A stretch of DNA of 64,000 bases from Thalassospiraceae bacterium LMO-SO8 (lineage in GTDB: Bacteria; Pseudomonadota; Alphaproteobacteria; Rhodospirillales; Casp-alpha2). The notes under the pieces are model-generated. The model worked only from the letters and a program-made list of their open reading frames with translations. It searched no databases and had not been told where the DNA came from. The DNA is taken from assembly GCA_031655335.1 (NCBI GenBank), contig CP134226.1:1-64000 (forward strand), given 5' to 3'. Positions 25,568 through 33,992 of the stretch are shown in pieces. Each line of letters begins with the position of its first letter. Position 1 is the stretch's first letter. The position numbers and the translations under genes are program-made.

Positions 25568-25759
25568 TCAGATTGCCGCCTTGCGCCATTCGCTGCCGGC
25601 ATGGGGACCGCAGGCCTGGCGCGCCTTGGCCAGCATCTTGCGTTCCGAGGCCGCCATGCGTGGGGCGCCGTTCTTGTCCGCACCGCTGCCCTTGCCGCCA
25701 ACGGTTTCATGCAGCAGGGATTTGATTTGCTTGTGCAGGTCGTTGATATCGTCGCTCAT
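25568..25759 (-). CDS. Small hypothetical protein, 63 residues
   Basis: The frame from the ATG at 25757-25759 has a good ribosome site (GAGGTGACGGTG). The product is hydrophilic, with DDINDLHKQIKSLLHETVGG (helical), a glycine/lysine patch and MAASERKMLAKARQACG, and ends in basic residues. A start nine residues earlier is possible. No family is recognised and there is no partner gene; it lies between two leftward/rightward signalling genes. It could be a short regulatory or assembly protein, or a non-coding frame. Confidence 0.45.
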   Translation of the reverse strand: MSDDINDLHKQIKSLLHETVGGKGSGADKNGAPRMAASERKMLAKARQACGPHAGSEWRKAAI

Positions 25760-26072
25760 CACCGTCACCTCATTTTTTGCGGCCACTGTGCTTGTAACCT
25801 TTGTCGGGAGCGCGAGAAATTACACGGAAGTATGCGTTCGGCATTCTTCGGTATGGGATGTCGCCCGGGCGCTGAACCGTCATTCCCCGCCCGAACCGCC
25901 GCGAAGAACCCACGGCCGATCCATTTAAATTTCCACCATGCAACGATCAAGAACGCCCGGCTTGAGGGTAAGTCTTATGCCTATGACGATCGTCTAGCTG
26001 ATGCCACCCGTTAATGAGTGATAATGTATTCATTGGCGGAATTAATGCCGAAATATTCTCCTGGAGGAAATC
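25760..26072. other. 313-base intergenic region upstream of the secreted sensor-like protein
   Basis: No credible gene. The right end (about 26010-26072) is AT-richer and has GATAATGTAT, a promoter-like -10 region, before the AGGAGG-type ribosome site of the next gene. Nothing else is recognised. Confidence 0.55.
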
Positions 26073-26669
26073 ATGTCAAGTATCCTGAAACACGTCATGG
26101 CCGTGCTCGCCGTGTTTACCTTGCTGGCCGTCTCGCACCCGATTCAAGCGGACACCCCCCACGAGGCCCCGATGAAGGAACTCGCTGCCACGAAAGTGAA
26201 AGCCTGGATTTCGGACCCTGCGATTATCGGGGCAATCAAGGCGCAAAACACCGCCAACGCCGCCTTGACCGAAGACGCCATCCTCAAATTGGACAAGCAA
26301 TGGCGTGCCGAAACCAAAGCCGGCTCCGGCCCCCTTGTCGACAAGGTTCTGAACAATGCGCTGTCCGCGTTCCTGAAAAAGGTCAAAGCGGACGGCGGCG
26401 GGCTTTACACGGAAATCTTCGTCATGGATGCCAAGGGCCTGAACGTCGGGCAAAGCGACATCACGTCGGATTATTGGCAGGGCGATGAGGCCAAGTGGCA
26501 AAAAACCTACCCCGTCGGCCCCGGCGCCGTCCATATCGGCAAGGTCGCGCAGGATGAATCGACGCAGAAATTCCAGTCACAACTTAGTCTTCCCATCACC
26601 GATCCTGCGACCGGCAAGAATATCGGCGCGATAACCATCGGTGTCGATTTGGAAGCATTGGGAATTTAA
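26073..26669 (+). CDS. Secreted PDC/Cache-like sensor domain protein beside a chemoreceptor
   Basis: The 198-residue protein has a signal peptide (residues 1-26, [23 protein letters not shown]) and a mature part that looks like a PDC/Cache-type fold: helical N-half, then [41 protein letters not shown] and [25 protein letters not shown]. The ending [10 protein letters not shown] is typical of Cache domains just before a membrane helix, but here the protein simply ends. Start ATG has GGAGGAAATC upstream. The next gene on the strand is a chemoreceptor, so this may be a free periplasmic sensor. Ligand unknown. Confidence 0.75.
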   Translation: MSSILKHVMAVLAVFTLLAVSHPIQADTPHEAPMKELAATKVKAWISDPAIIGAIKAQNTANAALTEDAILKLDKQWRAETKAGSGPLVDKVLNNALSAFLKKVKADGGGLYTEIFVMDAKGLNVGQSDITSDYWQGDEAKWQKTYPVGPGAVHIGKVAQDESTQKFQSQLSLPITDPATGKNIGAITIGVDLEALGI

Positions 26670-26712
26670 CGCTTCCCTTTGGACAGCATACGCAGCGTGT
26701 CCCTACCCAGGC

Positions 26713-26747
26713 GTCTCCGGAAGATCGAAACCCGACCTTCCGGAGAC
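26713..26747 (+). repeat. Strong intercistronic hairpin between sensor-like gene and chemoreceptor
   Basis: GTCTCCGGAAG and CTTCCGGAGAC form a perfect 11-base stem with a 13-base loop that can pair further (TCG/CGA). There is no U-tract, so it could be an attenuator, an mRNA stability or processing element, or an operator rather than a full terminator. Confidence 0.75.
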
Positions 26748-26805
26748 CGCTTGGCGTATTTCGAGGGACACTCCGTTGCAGGTAGGAATTTCACGGAGGA
26801 GAACA

Positions 26806-28509
26806 ATGTCTGTGTCAAACACGGAAATTGGGTCCGCTCATACCGAAGTGGCCCAGGATTCGGCCGCGCCGGAGAAATCTAAATCCGGCTCGCTCGGCCG
26901 CCGCATCAGCCTGATCCTCGCGGCCGCCGTCCTCGTCGGCTTGGCCGCAATATTGATTCTTCAATCCCTGAGCCTAAAAAATGCCCTGATCGATTTGGCC
27001 CATGTGAAAAACCGCCAAGTTACCGAACTGTTGGCGTCTCAGGTTTCGGGCGGATTGCGGTGGAGCAAGAAAGAGGCCGTCGACCAGGCATACCAGCAAC
27101 TGGCGAGCAGCGCGGATTCAGATCTTGCCACGTTGGTTGCATTCGACAAAAAGGATCAAGCCCTGTCTTCTTTCCAGTCGGAGCGTTTCGCCAAGGCGGA
27201 TCTGAACGACGCAATCGCAAAAGGCGGAGACGCCTTGAAAGAAGGAAAAACCGTCACCTGGGAAGGCGACAAAAACTTCGTTGTCGCCACCCCCGTGCTT
27301 TCGGGAAAGAACAACGACCGGGTAGGAACCCTGGCCATCGCCTGGAGCACCGACCGCGAGGCGGCATCCATCACAAAAGCGACGACGACGGGCATGACCG
27401 TCGCCGTCGTGACGCTTGTGATTCTTGTCGGGCTGTTGCTGTTCATCATCAATCGTCAGGTTTCGGTGCCACTCCAAACCATTACCCGCGTCACCACCAG
27501 GCTTGTGGCAGGCGACCTGGGCATCGACGTGCCGTCACAGGAACGGAACGACGAGGTGGGGGCGCTCGCCAAGTGCATCCAGGTGTTCAAGGAAAAGAGC
27601 ACCGAAATGGAACGCATGAAGCTTGAGCGTGACGAGATGGAACGCCGGGCGTCGGAAGAAAAACGGTCGTCTATGGCGGAACTCGCGAACACCTTCGAAC
27701 GAAGCGTCGGCGAAGTGGTCAACGGACTTTCCGTCGCTGCGGACGAAATGACAAGCTCCGCCGACCTGATGACCGCCGCCGCCGACGAAACCGATCAACA
27801 GTCCAGCAATGTCGCCAATGCGTCCAGCATCGCGTCGAAAAACGTGCAGACCGTAGCCGCCGCAAGTGAAGAACTCTCAAGCTCCGTGTCCGAGATTAGT
27901 CGCCAGGTTTCGGAATCGGCCCGGATCGCCTCAAGCGCTGTGCAAGAAGCGGAGAATACTAACGCCATGATCCAAAACCTGGCGACCGCCGCCCAAAGCA
28001 TCGGCGAGGTCGTGTCGCTGATTACCGACATTGCCGAGCAGACGAACCTATTGGCGCTAAATGCGACGATTGAAGCCGCGCGCGCCGGAGATGCCGGCAA
28101 AGGCTTTGCCGTCGTGGCGTCCGAAGTCAAGAACCTGGCCAATCAGACCGCCAAGGCGACCGAGGAAATCAGCAAGCAGATCGGCGACATTCAGGCGGCG
28201 ACAGGAAACGCCGTCACCGCCAATGAAGAGATATCAAAAACGATCCGCCGCATCAGTGAAATCGCATCCGGCATCGCCGCCGCGGTCGAACAACAAGGTG
28301 CAGCGACGCAGGAGATTGCCCGCAATGTCGAACAGGCTGCATCCGGCACCAACGAGGTGACACAAAACATCACCACCGTGGCGGAAGCGGCGAAGCGGAC
28401 CGGCGAAGCCGCAAGCCAGATTCGAACGGTTTCGACGACCGTATCCGAGAAGGCGCAGATGTTGCGGGAAGAAGTCGATAGTTTCTTGACCAGCATCCGC
28501 AACGGCTGA
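26806..28509 (+). CDS. Methyl-accepting chemotaxis protein with a short periplasmic sensor domain
   Basis: About 567 residues from the ATG with AGGAGA upstream; an earlier in-frame start would include the hairpin region and is unlikely. TM1 at about 30-52, a single Cache-like periplasmic domain (55-185, [41 protein letters not shown]), TM2 at about 193-215 ([19 protein letters not shown]), HAMP ([24 protein letters not shown]), and the methyl-accepting domain with the hairpin tip [24 protein letters not shown]. It signals to CheA/CheW. It follows the secreted sensor-like gene and probably shares its transcript. Confidence 0.95.
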   Translation: MSVSNTEIGSAHTEVAQDSAAPEKSKSGSLGRRISLILAAAVLVGLAAILILQSLSLKNALIDLAHVKNRQVTELLASQVSGGLRWSKKEAVDQAYQQLASSADSDLATLVAFDKKDQALSSFQSERFAKADLNDAIAKGGDALKEGKTVTWEGDKNFVVATPVLSGKNNDRVGTLAIAWSTDREAASITKATTTGMTVAVVTLVILVGLLLFIINRQVSVPLQTITRVTTRLVAGDLGIDVPSQERNDEVGALAKCIQVFKEKSTEMERMKLERDEMERRASEEKRSSMAELANTFERSVGEVVNGLSVAADEMTSSADLMTAAADETDQQSSNVANASSIASKNVQTVAAASEELSSSVSEISRQVSESARIASSAVQEAENTNAMIQNLATAAQSIGEVVSLITDIAEQTNLLALNATIEAARAGDAGKGFAVVASEVKNLANQTAKATEEISKQIGDIQAATGNAVTANEEISKTIRRISEIASGIAAAVEQQGAATQEIARNVEQAASGTNEVTQNITTVAEAAKRTGEAASQIRTVSTTVSEKAQMLREEVDSFLTSIRNG

Positions 28510-28529
28510 CGTCGTCCAAGCCCTTGTCC

Positions 28530-28568
28530 GGCCCGGCCGGCCCCTTGTATTCCGCACGGCCCGGCCGG
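28530..28568. repeat. GGCCCGGCCGG direct repeat between convergent genes
   Basis: GGCCCGGCCGG occurs at 28530-28540 and 28558-28568. Each contains the palindrome CCGGCCGG, so the copies can also fold on each other. It lies between the convergent chemoreceptor and histidine kinase genes and may act as a terminator, but it has no T-tract. Confidence 0.4.
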
Positions 28569-28638
28569 AGCGGATTTCCGCCCCTGCCCAATCCCGGCGC
28601 CTGCGAAACCTACCTCCGGCTTTTGCCGGGGAGCCCTC

Positions 28639-30174
28639 TCAAGACAGCGTACGTTCCGCCGGAAATCTGAGGATCACCGTCGTTCCCTTGCCGACCTCGC
28701 TTTGAATGGCAAGGTCGCCGCCGTGCAATTCAACGAGCTGCTTGGACAGGGTCAGACCCAGCCCCGTGCCTTCGTGGGTGACGGTATGGCTGGTGCGGAC
28801 CTGACCGAACGCTTCGAGGACCAGGGGAATATCCTCGGCGGCGATGCCGATGCCCGTGTCCGCGACCTCGATCCTGATGCCGCCCCGGTAATCGACGCCG
28901 GTCGACATCGTCAGGGCGCCGCCTTCGGGCGTGAACTTGTTGGCGTTGGCAAACAGGTTCATCAGGACCTGGCGGATGATACGGCCATCGCCCCGCAGTT
29001 TGGGCATGTTGTCGGGAATATTGATGGACAGAACCTGACTTTTCGCGCTGATGCGCGGCGACATCAGGCGCCGAACCGCGGCAGCAAGGTCGCGCAGGTC
29101 CAAATCCTCTTCTTCCAGCTTGGCTTCACCGGCCTCGACCTTGGAGATGTCCAGGATATCGTTGATCACGTCCAATAGATGGCGCGCCGAATGCTGAATA
29201 TCACCAGCATATTCAAGATACTGGGCATTGCCCATACGGCCCATGATTTCATCGACCATGAACTGCGAAAACCCGAGGATCGAATTCAGCGGCGTGCGCA
29301 ATTCGTGGCTCATCATGGCGAGAAAGCGCGATTTAGCGATGCTGGCCTCTTCGGCGCGGCGCCGCGCCCCGTCCAACTGCCGGGTCCGCTCGGCCACCGC
29401 GTCTTCAAGCTGCGCGCGCGCGCCGATCAATTCCTCCTCATAGGCGGCGCGTTGCGCATGGGCGGATTCCAGGCGGTTGAGAAGACGGTTGAAGGCATCC
29501 TGCAAGTGCTTGAGCTCGCCGTCATTCGGCCCCACCGCCTGAATGTCCGAGTAGGGACGGAAGCCCGGATCGATGCGGTCGACCGCGTCGGACAGACGGG
29601 ACAGCGGGCGCACCAATTGGCGTTGGGCGAAATAGCTGAACAGAATCCAGATAAGCAAAAGCTTCACCATGGCGGCGCTGAGAATCAACATGATCGACAG
29701 CCACGATCGGGTAAGCGCCAGGTTCGCCGGCACCAGCAGACTGACACGCCCGAGATGCCGGGCCTTGTCCGCCCCCTGGGCGACATAGTGAATATCGAAC
29801 GAGTGAACCGCCATGCCCGAACCGTCACCGCTGCTGATGATGCCGTGGGCCCCTAGGCGGCGGCCGCTGAACGGATCTTCGACAATCACCCCCTGGGCCA
29901 CGGACAGCCGCACCAGGGCCGTCAGCACCGCCCCCAGTTCCTTCTCGTCATAGGCCCAAAGCTGATCCGCGATGGGATCATGGAAGGCGCTTTTGACGAT
30001 GCGGATTTCGCGCTCGATCTCTTCGTCCGCGCGGCGCAGGACATCCCAGATCAAAACGGCGGTGATCAAAACACCGATGCCCAGAAACGCCAGGAAGATC
30101 GATGAAAACAGGCGCCCGGCAAGGGTGCGGCGGCCCAAGTTCGGCGTACCGCTGGTCCTAACGGTATCTTCCAA
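28639..30174 (-). CDS. Membrane sensor histidine kinase overlapping a solute-binding protein gene
   Basis: The reading frame extends to 30339, but the part beyond about 30174 overlaps the upstream gene. The likely start is a TTG at 30172-30174 (SLEDTVRTSG...), with an ATG at 30231 as alternative; neither has a good ribosome site, consistent with coupling. From the TTG: TM1 at about 22-45, periplasmic loop with the AYDEKELGAVLTALVRL region, TM2 near 155-180, HAMP-like linker, coiled coil, HisKA with MSHELRTPLNS, and HATPase (LMNLFANANKFTPEGG, VADTGIGI, GTGLGLTLS). No receiver domain is attached and no response regulator is adjacent. The overlapping solute-binding protein probably supplies the signal. 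Confidence 0.9.
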   Translation of the reverse strand: MEDTVRTSGTPNLGRRTLAGRLFSSIFLAFLGIGVLITAVLIWDVLRRADEEIEREIRIVKSAFHDPIADQLWAYDEKELGAVLTALVRLSVAQGVIVEDPFSGRRLGAHGIISSGDGSGMAVHSFDIHYVAQGADKARHLGRVSLLVPANLALTRSWLSIMLILSAAMVKLLLIWILFSYFAQRQLVRPLSRLSDAVDRIDPGFRPYSDIQAVGPNDGELKHLQDAFNRLLNRLESAHAQRAAYEEELIGARAQLEDAVAERTRQLDGARRRAEEASIAKSRFLAMMSHELRTPLNSILGFSQFMVDEIMGRMGNAQYLEYAGDIQHSARHLLDVINDILDISKVEAGEAKLEEEDLDLRDLAAAVRRLMSPRISAKSQVLSINIPDNMPKLRGDGRIIRQVLMNLFANANKFTPEGGALTMSTGVDYRGGIRIEVADTGIGIAAEDIPLVLEAFGQVRTSHTVTHEGTGLGLTLSKQLVELHGGDLAIQSEVGKGTTVILRFPAERTLS

Positions 30175-30943
30175 TGATCTCGCCGATAAGGGGCGAGCGG
30201 TTGATGTTGCGGATTTCGTTCCAGAAGGCATCAGCGAGTTTTGTGTTGTTCTTATGGAAGGGCTTTGAAAACAGAAGGTAGTAGGCCTTCTCCGAAATCG
30301 CGGGCCGCAACATGGCGATTCCGGTGAAGGGCCCGCCATTGTCCGCCAGATAAGGCGCGATCATGTTATCAAGTTCCGCGTAGGCCGCAACGCGCCCGTT
30401 GTCCAATTTCGCAAGATTCAATGTTTGCGTGCGTTCTTCCTCGAAAGGAATACCAAGGGCTTTAAGTTCGGTGATGACGGAATACCCCCGCGTCACCGCC
30501 ACCGCGCGGCCTTGCGTGCCGCGCAGCCTGCGCCCGTCAAAGGATACGCCGGCCTCGCGGCGCACATAAAAGGAATAGGATTGAAAGAAGACGGCCCGGG
30601 ACTCGTCCGGCGTCCTGCCGTCGGCAAGCGTCGGATAGACGCCGAATTCCGCTCTTTCCGGCTTGTAGCTGGCGTGGAAAATACCATCGACTTCGCCGGT
30701 TTCGACCATGAACAGCCCCCTGTTCCAGGGCACACGTTCGAAATCGAGCGAGACATTCAGGCGGCGCGCAACCTCGCGGAAGACCTCGATGGTGACCCCG
30801 GGCCTGTCTTTCGGAACCTTGGCCGTGGTGCCGTAATAACGCGGTGGGTTTTCGACAGGCTCATAGACCAGACGGATGGTTTCCGCCTGTGCCGGACAGG
30901 CAAGCAGCAGCGCCACGACGGCCAAACCGCAGAACCGAAGCAT
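30158..30943 (-). CDS. Periplasmic solute-binding protein (SBP family 3-like), likely sensor subunit
   Basis: About 261 residues starting at the ATG with GAGAGGAAGAA upstream. Signal peptide: MLRFCGLAVVALLLACPAQA. The mature part has the family-3 amino-acid-binding layout: VTIEVFREVARRLNVSLDFERVPWNRGLFMVETGEVDGIF, then YSFYVRREAG, GRAVAVTRGYS, LDNGRVAAYAELDN and SEKAYYLLFSKPF. There are no ABC permease or ATPase genes nearby. Its 3' end overlaps the start of the histidine kinase gene, so ligand-loaded binding protein probably signals to the kinase rather than serving transport. The ligand class is unknown. Confidence 0.87.
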   Translation of the reverse strand: MLRFCGLAVVALLLACPAQAETIRLVYEPVENPPRYYGTTAKVPKDRPGVTIEVFREVARRLNVSLDFERVPWNRGLFMVETGEVDGIFHASYKPERAEFGVYPTLADGRTPDESRAVFFQSYSFYVRREAGVSFDGRRLRGTQGRAVAVTRGYSVITELKALGIPFEEERTQTLNLAKLDNGRVAAYAELDNMIAPYLADNGGPFTGIAMLRPAISEKAYYLLFSKPFHKNNTKLADAFWNEIRNINRSPLIGEIIGRYR

Positions 30944-31063
30944 TTCTTCCTCTCGAACCAACGCAGGCAGCCCGCAACGCAGGCGTTCCGGCCAGCATAC
31001 AGAACAGAGGATATCGGCTGAACATTAAGCCTAAATGACAAAGGGCGGATTGAGCCGACCCGC

Positions 31064-32638
31064 TTAGAACTTCATCGCCTGGGCAACGACGACGTGCTCC
31101 AACCCCTGGATTTTCGCCAAAAGCTCGGATGGCGGCGCTTCGTCGATTTCCAGCAGCGCGATGGCGTCGCCGCCGGCCTGGGCGCGGCCCAGGTTGAAGG
31201 TCGCGATGTTGATGCCCGCATCGCCCAGCAACGACCCCAAGGCCCCGATCAGGCCCGGTTTGTCGTAGTTGGTGATGTAGAGCATGTTCCGGCCGAGCGT
31301 CGCGTCGATAGGGATGCCCTTGATTTCGACCAGGCGCGGCCGGTCGTGGAACAAGGTGCCGGCCAGCGAGCGGGTCTGGTTCGCGGTCGTTACCGTCACC
31401 TCGATGCGGGAATGGAACGCTCCCGCGTCGTCGGACCGCACCTCGCGCACGATGATGTCGCGATCCTTGGCGATGGTCGGCGCGTTGACCATGTTGATGC
31501 CTTCCATGGACGGCCCCAAAAGCCCCTGCAGGACGACGGCGGTCAGCGGCTTGCAGTTCAGCTCGCCGCACACCCCTTCGTAGGAGATCGTGACCTCGCG
31601 GATGGCCGAGCGCGTCGCCTGCCCGGCAAAGCTGCCGAGCTGCTGGGCGAGCGCCATATAGGGTTTCAGACGGGGCGCTTCCTCCGCCGTCACCGACGGC
31701 ATGTTGAGCGCGTTGGACACCGCCCCGTCCAAAAGGTAGTCGGCCATCTGTTCGGCGATCTGTACCGCAACCTTTTCCTGGGCCTCGGTGGTGGCCGCCC
31801 CCAGGTGCGGCGTCGCGACGACGTTCTCCATGCCGAACAGGGGACTTTCCGTCGCCGGTTCTTCCTCGAACACGTCGATCGCCGCCCCCGCCACATGGCC
31901 GCTGTCGAGCGCCGCCTTGAGCGCGACCTCGTCGACCAGCCCGCCGCGGGCGCAGTTCACCAGACGCACGCCCGGGCGCGTCTTGGCCAGGGCATCGGCA
32001 TCGATGATATGCCGCGTGGCATCCGTCAGCGGCGTGTGCAGGCTGATGAAATCGGCGCGGGCCAGAAGGTCGTCGAGGGAAACCTTCTCGACCCCCAGTT
32101 CCTTGGCCCGCTCCTCGCCCAGGTAGGGGTCGAAGGCGATAACCCGCATCTTCAAGCCTTGGGCCCGGTCGGCGACAACCGATCCGATGTTGCCGCAGCC
32201 GACGATGCCCAGCACCTTGCCCGTGATCTCGACCCCCATGAAGCGGGATTTCTCCCACTTTCCGGCATGGGTCGAGGCGTTGGCCGCGGGGATGTCGCGG
32301 GCCAGGGCCATCAACATGGCGATGGCGTGTTCGGCCGTGGTGATGGAATTGCCGAACGGCGTGTTCATCACCACGATGCCCTTGGCCGTGGCGGCGCTCA
32401 GGTCGACGTTGTCCACGCCGATCCCGGCCCGGCCGATGACCTTCAGGTTCTTCGCCGCTTCGATGATGGGGCCGCGCACCTTGGTCGACGAGCGCACGGC
32501 CAGGCCGTCATAGTCCCCGATGATCGCGGACAGGTCCTCGGGCGTGAGGCCCGTCTTCACGTCCACCTCGATCCCGCGGCGTTGGAAGACCTCAGCCGCG
32601 AGGCCCGACATCTTGTCGGAAATCAGCACTTTCGGCAT
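31064..32638 (-). CDS. serA: D-3-phosphoglycerate dehydrogenase
   Basis: The 524-residue protein is the long type of SerA: a NAD-binding domain (GIVGCGNIGSVVADRA) with the catalytic Arg (NCARGG), Glu (DVFEEEPA) and His (TPHLGAAT), an intervening domain (about 320-450) and a C-terminal ACT domain (YITNYDKPGLIGALGSLLGDAGINIATFNLGR) for serine feedback. It oxidises 3-phosphoglycerate to phosphohydroxypyruvate. It follows serC by 14 bases on the same strand, so the first two steps of serine synthesis form one operon, likely controlled by the leader upstream of serC. Confidence 0.97.
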   Translation of the reverse strand: MPKVLISDKMSGLAAEVFQRRGIEVDVKTGLTPEDLSAIIGDYDGLAVRSSTKVRGPIIEAAKNLKVIGRAGIGVDNVDLSAATAKGIVVMNTPFGNSITTAEHAIAMLMALARDIPAANASTHAGKWEKSRFMGVEITGKVLGIVGCGNIGSVVADRAQGLKMRVIAFDPYLGEERAKELGVEKVSLDDLLARADFISLHTPLTDATRHIIDADALAKTRPGVRLVNCARGGLVDEVALKAALDSGHVAGAAIDVFEEEPATESPLFGMENVVATPHLGAATTEAQEKVAVQIAEQMADYLLDGAVSNALNMPSVTAEEAPRLKPYMALAQQLGSFAGQATRSAIREVTISYEGVCGELNCKPLTAVVLQGLLGPSMEGINMVNAPTIAKDRDIIVREVRSDDAGAFHSRIEVTVTTANQTRSLAGTLFHDRPRLVEIKGIPIDATLGRNMLYITNYDKPGLIGALGSLLGDAGINIATFNLGRAQAGGDAIALLEIDEAPPSELLAKIQGLEHVVVAQAMKF

Positions 32639-32652
32639 GACGGTTCCCGCCC

Positions 32653-33834
32653 TTAGGCGGCTTCACCGGCAAGCTCGGCGCGGATCTGGTGGAACGACCA
32701 CTCGATCCAGGGGAACAAGGCCTCCAGGTCCGAGGTCTCCACCGTGGCGCCGCACCAGATGCGGAAGCCCGGGGGGGCCGACCGATGTTCCGAGAAGTCG
32801 TAACCCGCACCTTCGGCTTCGCACATCTTGGGGATGCGGCGCAGCGTCTTGCGCAGATCGTCCTCGTTGAGGTTCGCGAAGGCCGGATCGACGATCTTCA
32901 GGGTCACCGAGGTGCACGACCGCACCTTCGGATCGGACGCCAGGAAGTCGACCCAGGGGGTACGCTCCACCCAGCGCGACAGGGCCTCGAAGTTCGACTG
33001 CACGCGGCCCAGAAGGGTCGGCAGGCCGCCGATGTCCTCGGCCCAGCGCAGACCGTCCAGCGCGTCCTCGACACACAGCAAGGACGGCGTGTTGAGGGTC
33101 GCGCCCTCGAACGGCTCGGGATTGATCTTGCCGTTTTTCTTCAGGCGGAAGACCTTGGGGATCGCCCGGTCCGGGTGAAAGGTGTTAAGCCGCTCCACCG
33201 CGCGGGGGCTGAGCGCGAGCATGCCGTGCGCGGCCTCGCCGCCCATGACCTTCTGCCAGGACCAGGACACGGCATCCAGCTTGTCCCACGGCAGGTCGAC
33301 GCCGAAGATGCACGACGTCGCGTCGACCAATGTCAGGCCACCACGGTCGGCGGGAATCCAGGACCCGCGGTCCGGCACCATGACGCCCGAGGACGTGCCG
33401 TTCCAGGTGAACACCACGTCGTTGTCGAAATCGATCTGGGTAATGTCCGGCAGTTCACCGAAGGGTGCGGTGAAGGTGCGCAGGTTGTCCAGCTTCAATT
33501 CCTGCACGCCGTCCTTGGTCCATTCGTTGCCGAAGTTTTCCCAGGACAGGATATCGACGCCGCGCGCGCCCAGCAGGTTCCACATGGCGGCCTCGAAGGC
33601 GCCGGTGTCGGAACCGGGCAGGATGCCGACGTAATAGTCGTCGGGAATACCCAGGATCTTGCGGGAACGGGTGATGACCTCGTTCAGCTTCGCCTTGCCC
33701 GTGGCATGGCGGTGGGAACGGCCGAGAAAGGCGTCTTTGAGATTATCGAAGGACCATCCGGGGCGCTTGGCGCAGGGGCCGGAGGAAAAGCACGGATTGG
33801 CCGGGCGGGTGCTCGGCTTCTGAGGAACTGGCAT
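32653..33834 (-). CDS. serC: Phosphoserine aminotransferase
   Basis: The 393-residue PLP aminotransferase is of the alphaproteobacterial SerC type: KPSTRPANPCFSSGPCAKRPGW at the start, LGRSHRHATGKAKL, the PLP-binding lysine in SWSWQKVMGGE, and FRIWCGATVE near the end. It transfers the amino group of glutamate to phosphohydroxypyruvate. GAAGGGAG precedes the ATG by ten bases but is placed inside a hairpin in the leader, suggesting translational control. It is the first gene of the serC-serA operon. Confidence 0.96.
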   Translation of the reverse strand: MPVPQKPSTRPANPCFSSGPCAKRPGWSFDNLKDAFLGRSHRHATGKAKLNEVITRSRKILGIPDDYYVGILPGSDTGAFEAAMWNLLGARGVDILSWENFGNEWTKDGVQELKLDNLRTFTAPFGELPDITQIDFDNDVVFTWNGTSSGVMVPDRGSWIPADRGGLTLVDATSCIFGVDLPWDKLDAVSWSWQKVMGGEAAHGMLALSPRAVERLNTFHPDRAIPKVFRLKKNGKINPEPFEGATLNTPSLLCVEDALDGLRWAEDIGGLPTLLGRVQSNFEALSRWVERTPWVDFLASDPKVRSCTSVTLKIVDPAFANLNEDDLRKTLRRIPKMCEAEGAGYDFSEHRSAPPGFRIWCGATVETSDLEALFPWIEWSFHQIRAELAGEAA

Positions 33835-33893
33835 CGAATTTTACTCCCTTCGCTTCCAGAAGGGTCCGATCCCGTTGGGGGGACCTGGCCCAC
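33835..33893 (-). ncRNA. serC leader RNA candidate with a hairpin over the ribosome site
   Basis: On the minus strand the leader holds hairpin 1, GGTCC...GGACC (33863-33885, inner CCC/GGG), and hairpin 2, CCCTTC-tggaagc-GAAGGG (33846-33864), which covers the serC Shine-Dalgarno GAAGGGAG. The two stems share two bases, so they may compete. This agrees in position and layout with the serC motif, a conserved alphaproteobacterial leader whose function is unknown; I cannot run the covariance model. Confidence 0.5.
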
Positions 33894-33898
33894 GGCGG

Positions 33899-33927
33899 GT
33901 ATACGCCCGTTGCCCGGTTCCGGTCAA
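33899..33927 (-). promoter_or_regulatory. Predicted sigma70-type promoter of serC-serA
   Basis: Minus strand TTGACC, 17 bases, GTATAC (or TATACC at 18). Transcription would start near 33892, just at the foot of the leader hairpins. Confidence 0.6.
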
Positions 33928-33992
33928 TCACCACCGCACGGGAGGCAGAGTTTGGCCGCCGCGCGGCATTGTCTCGGCCAAGCCCAACGACT

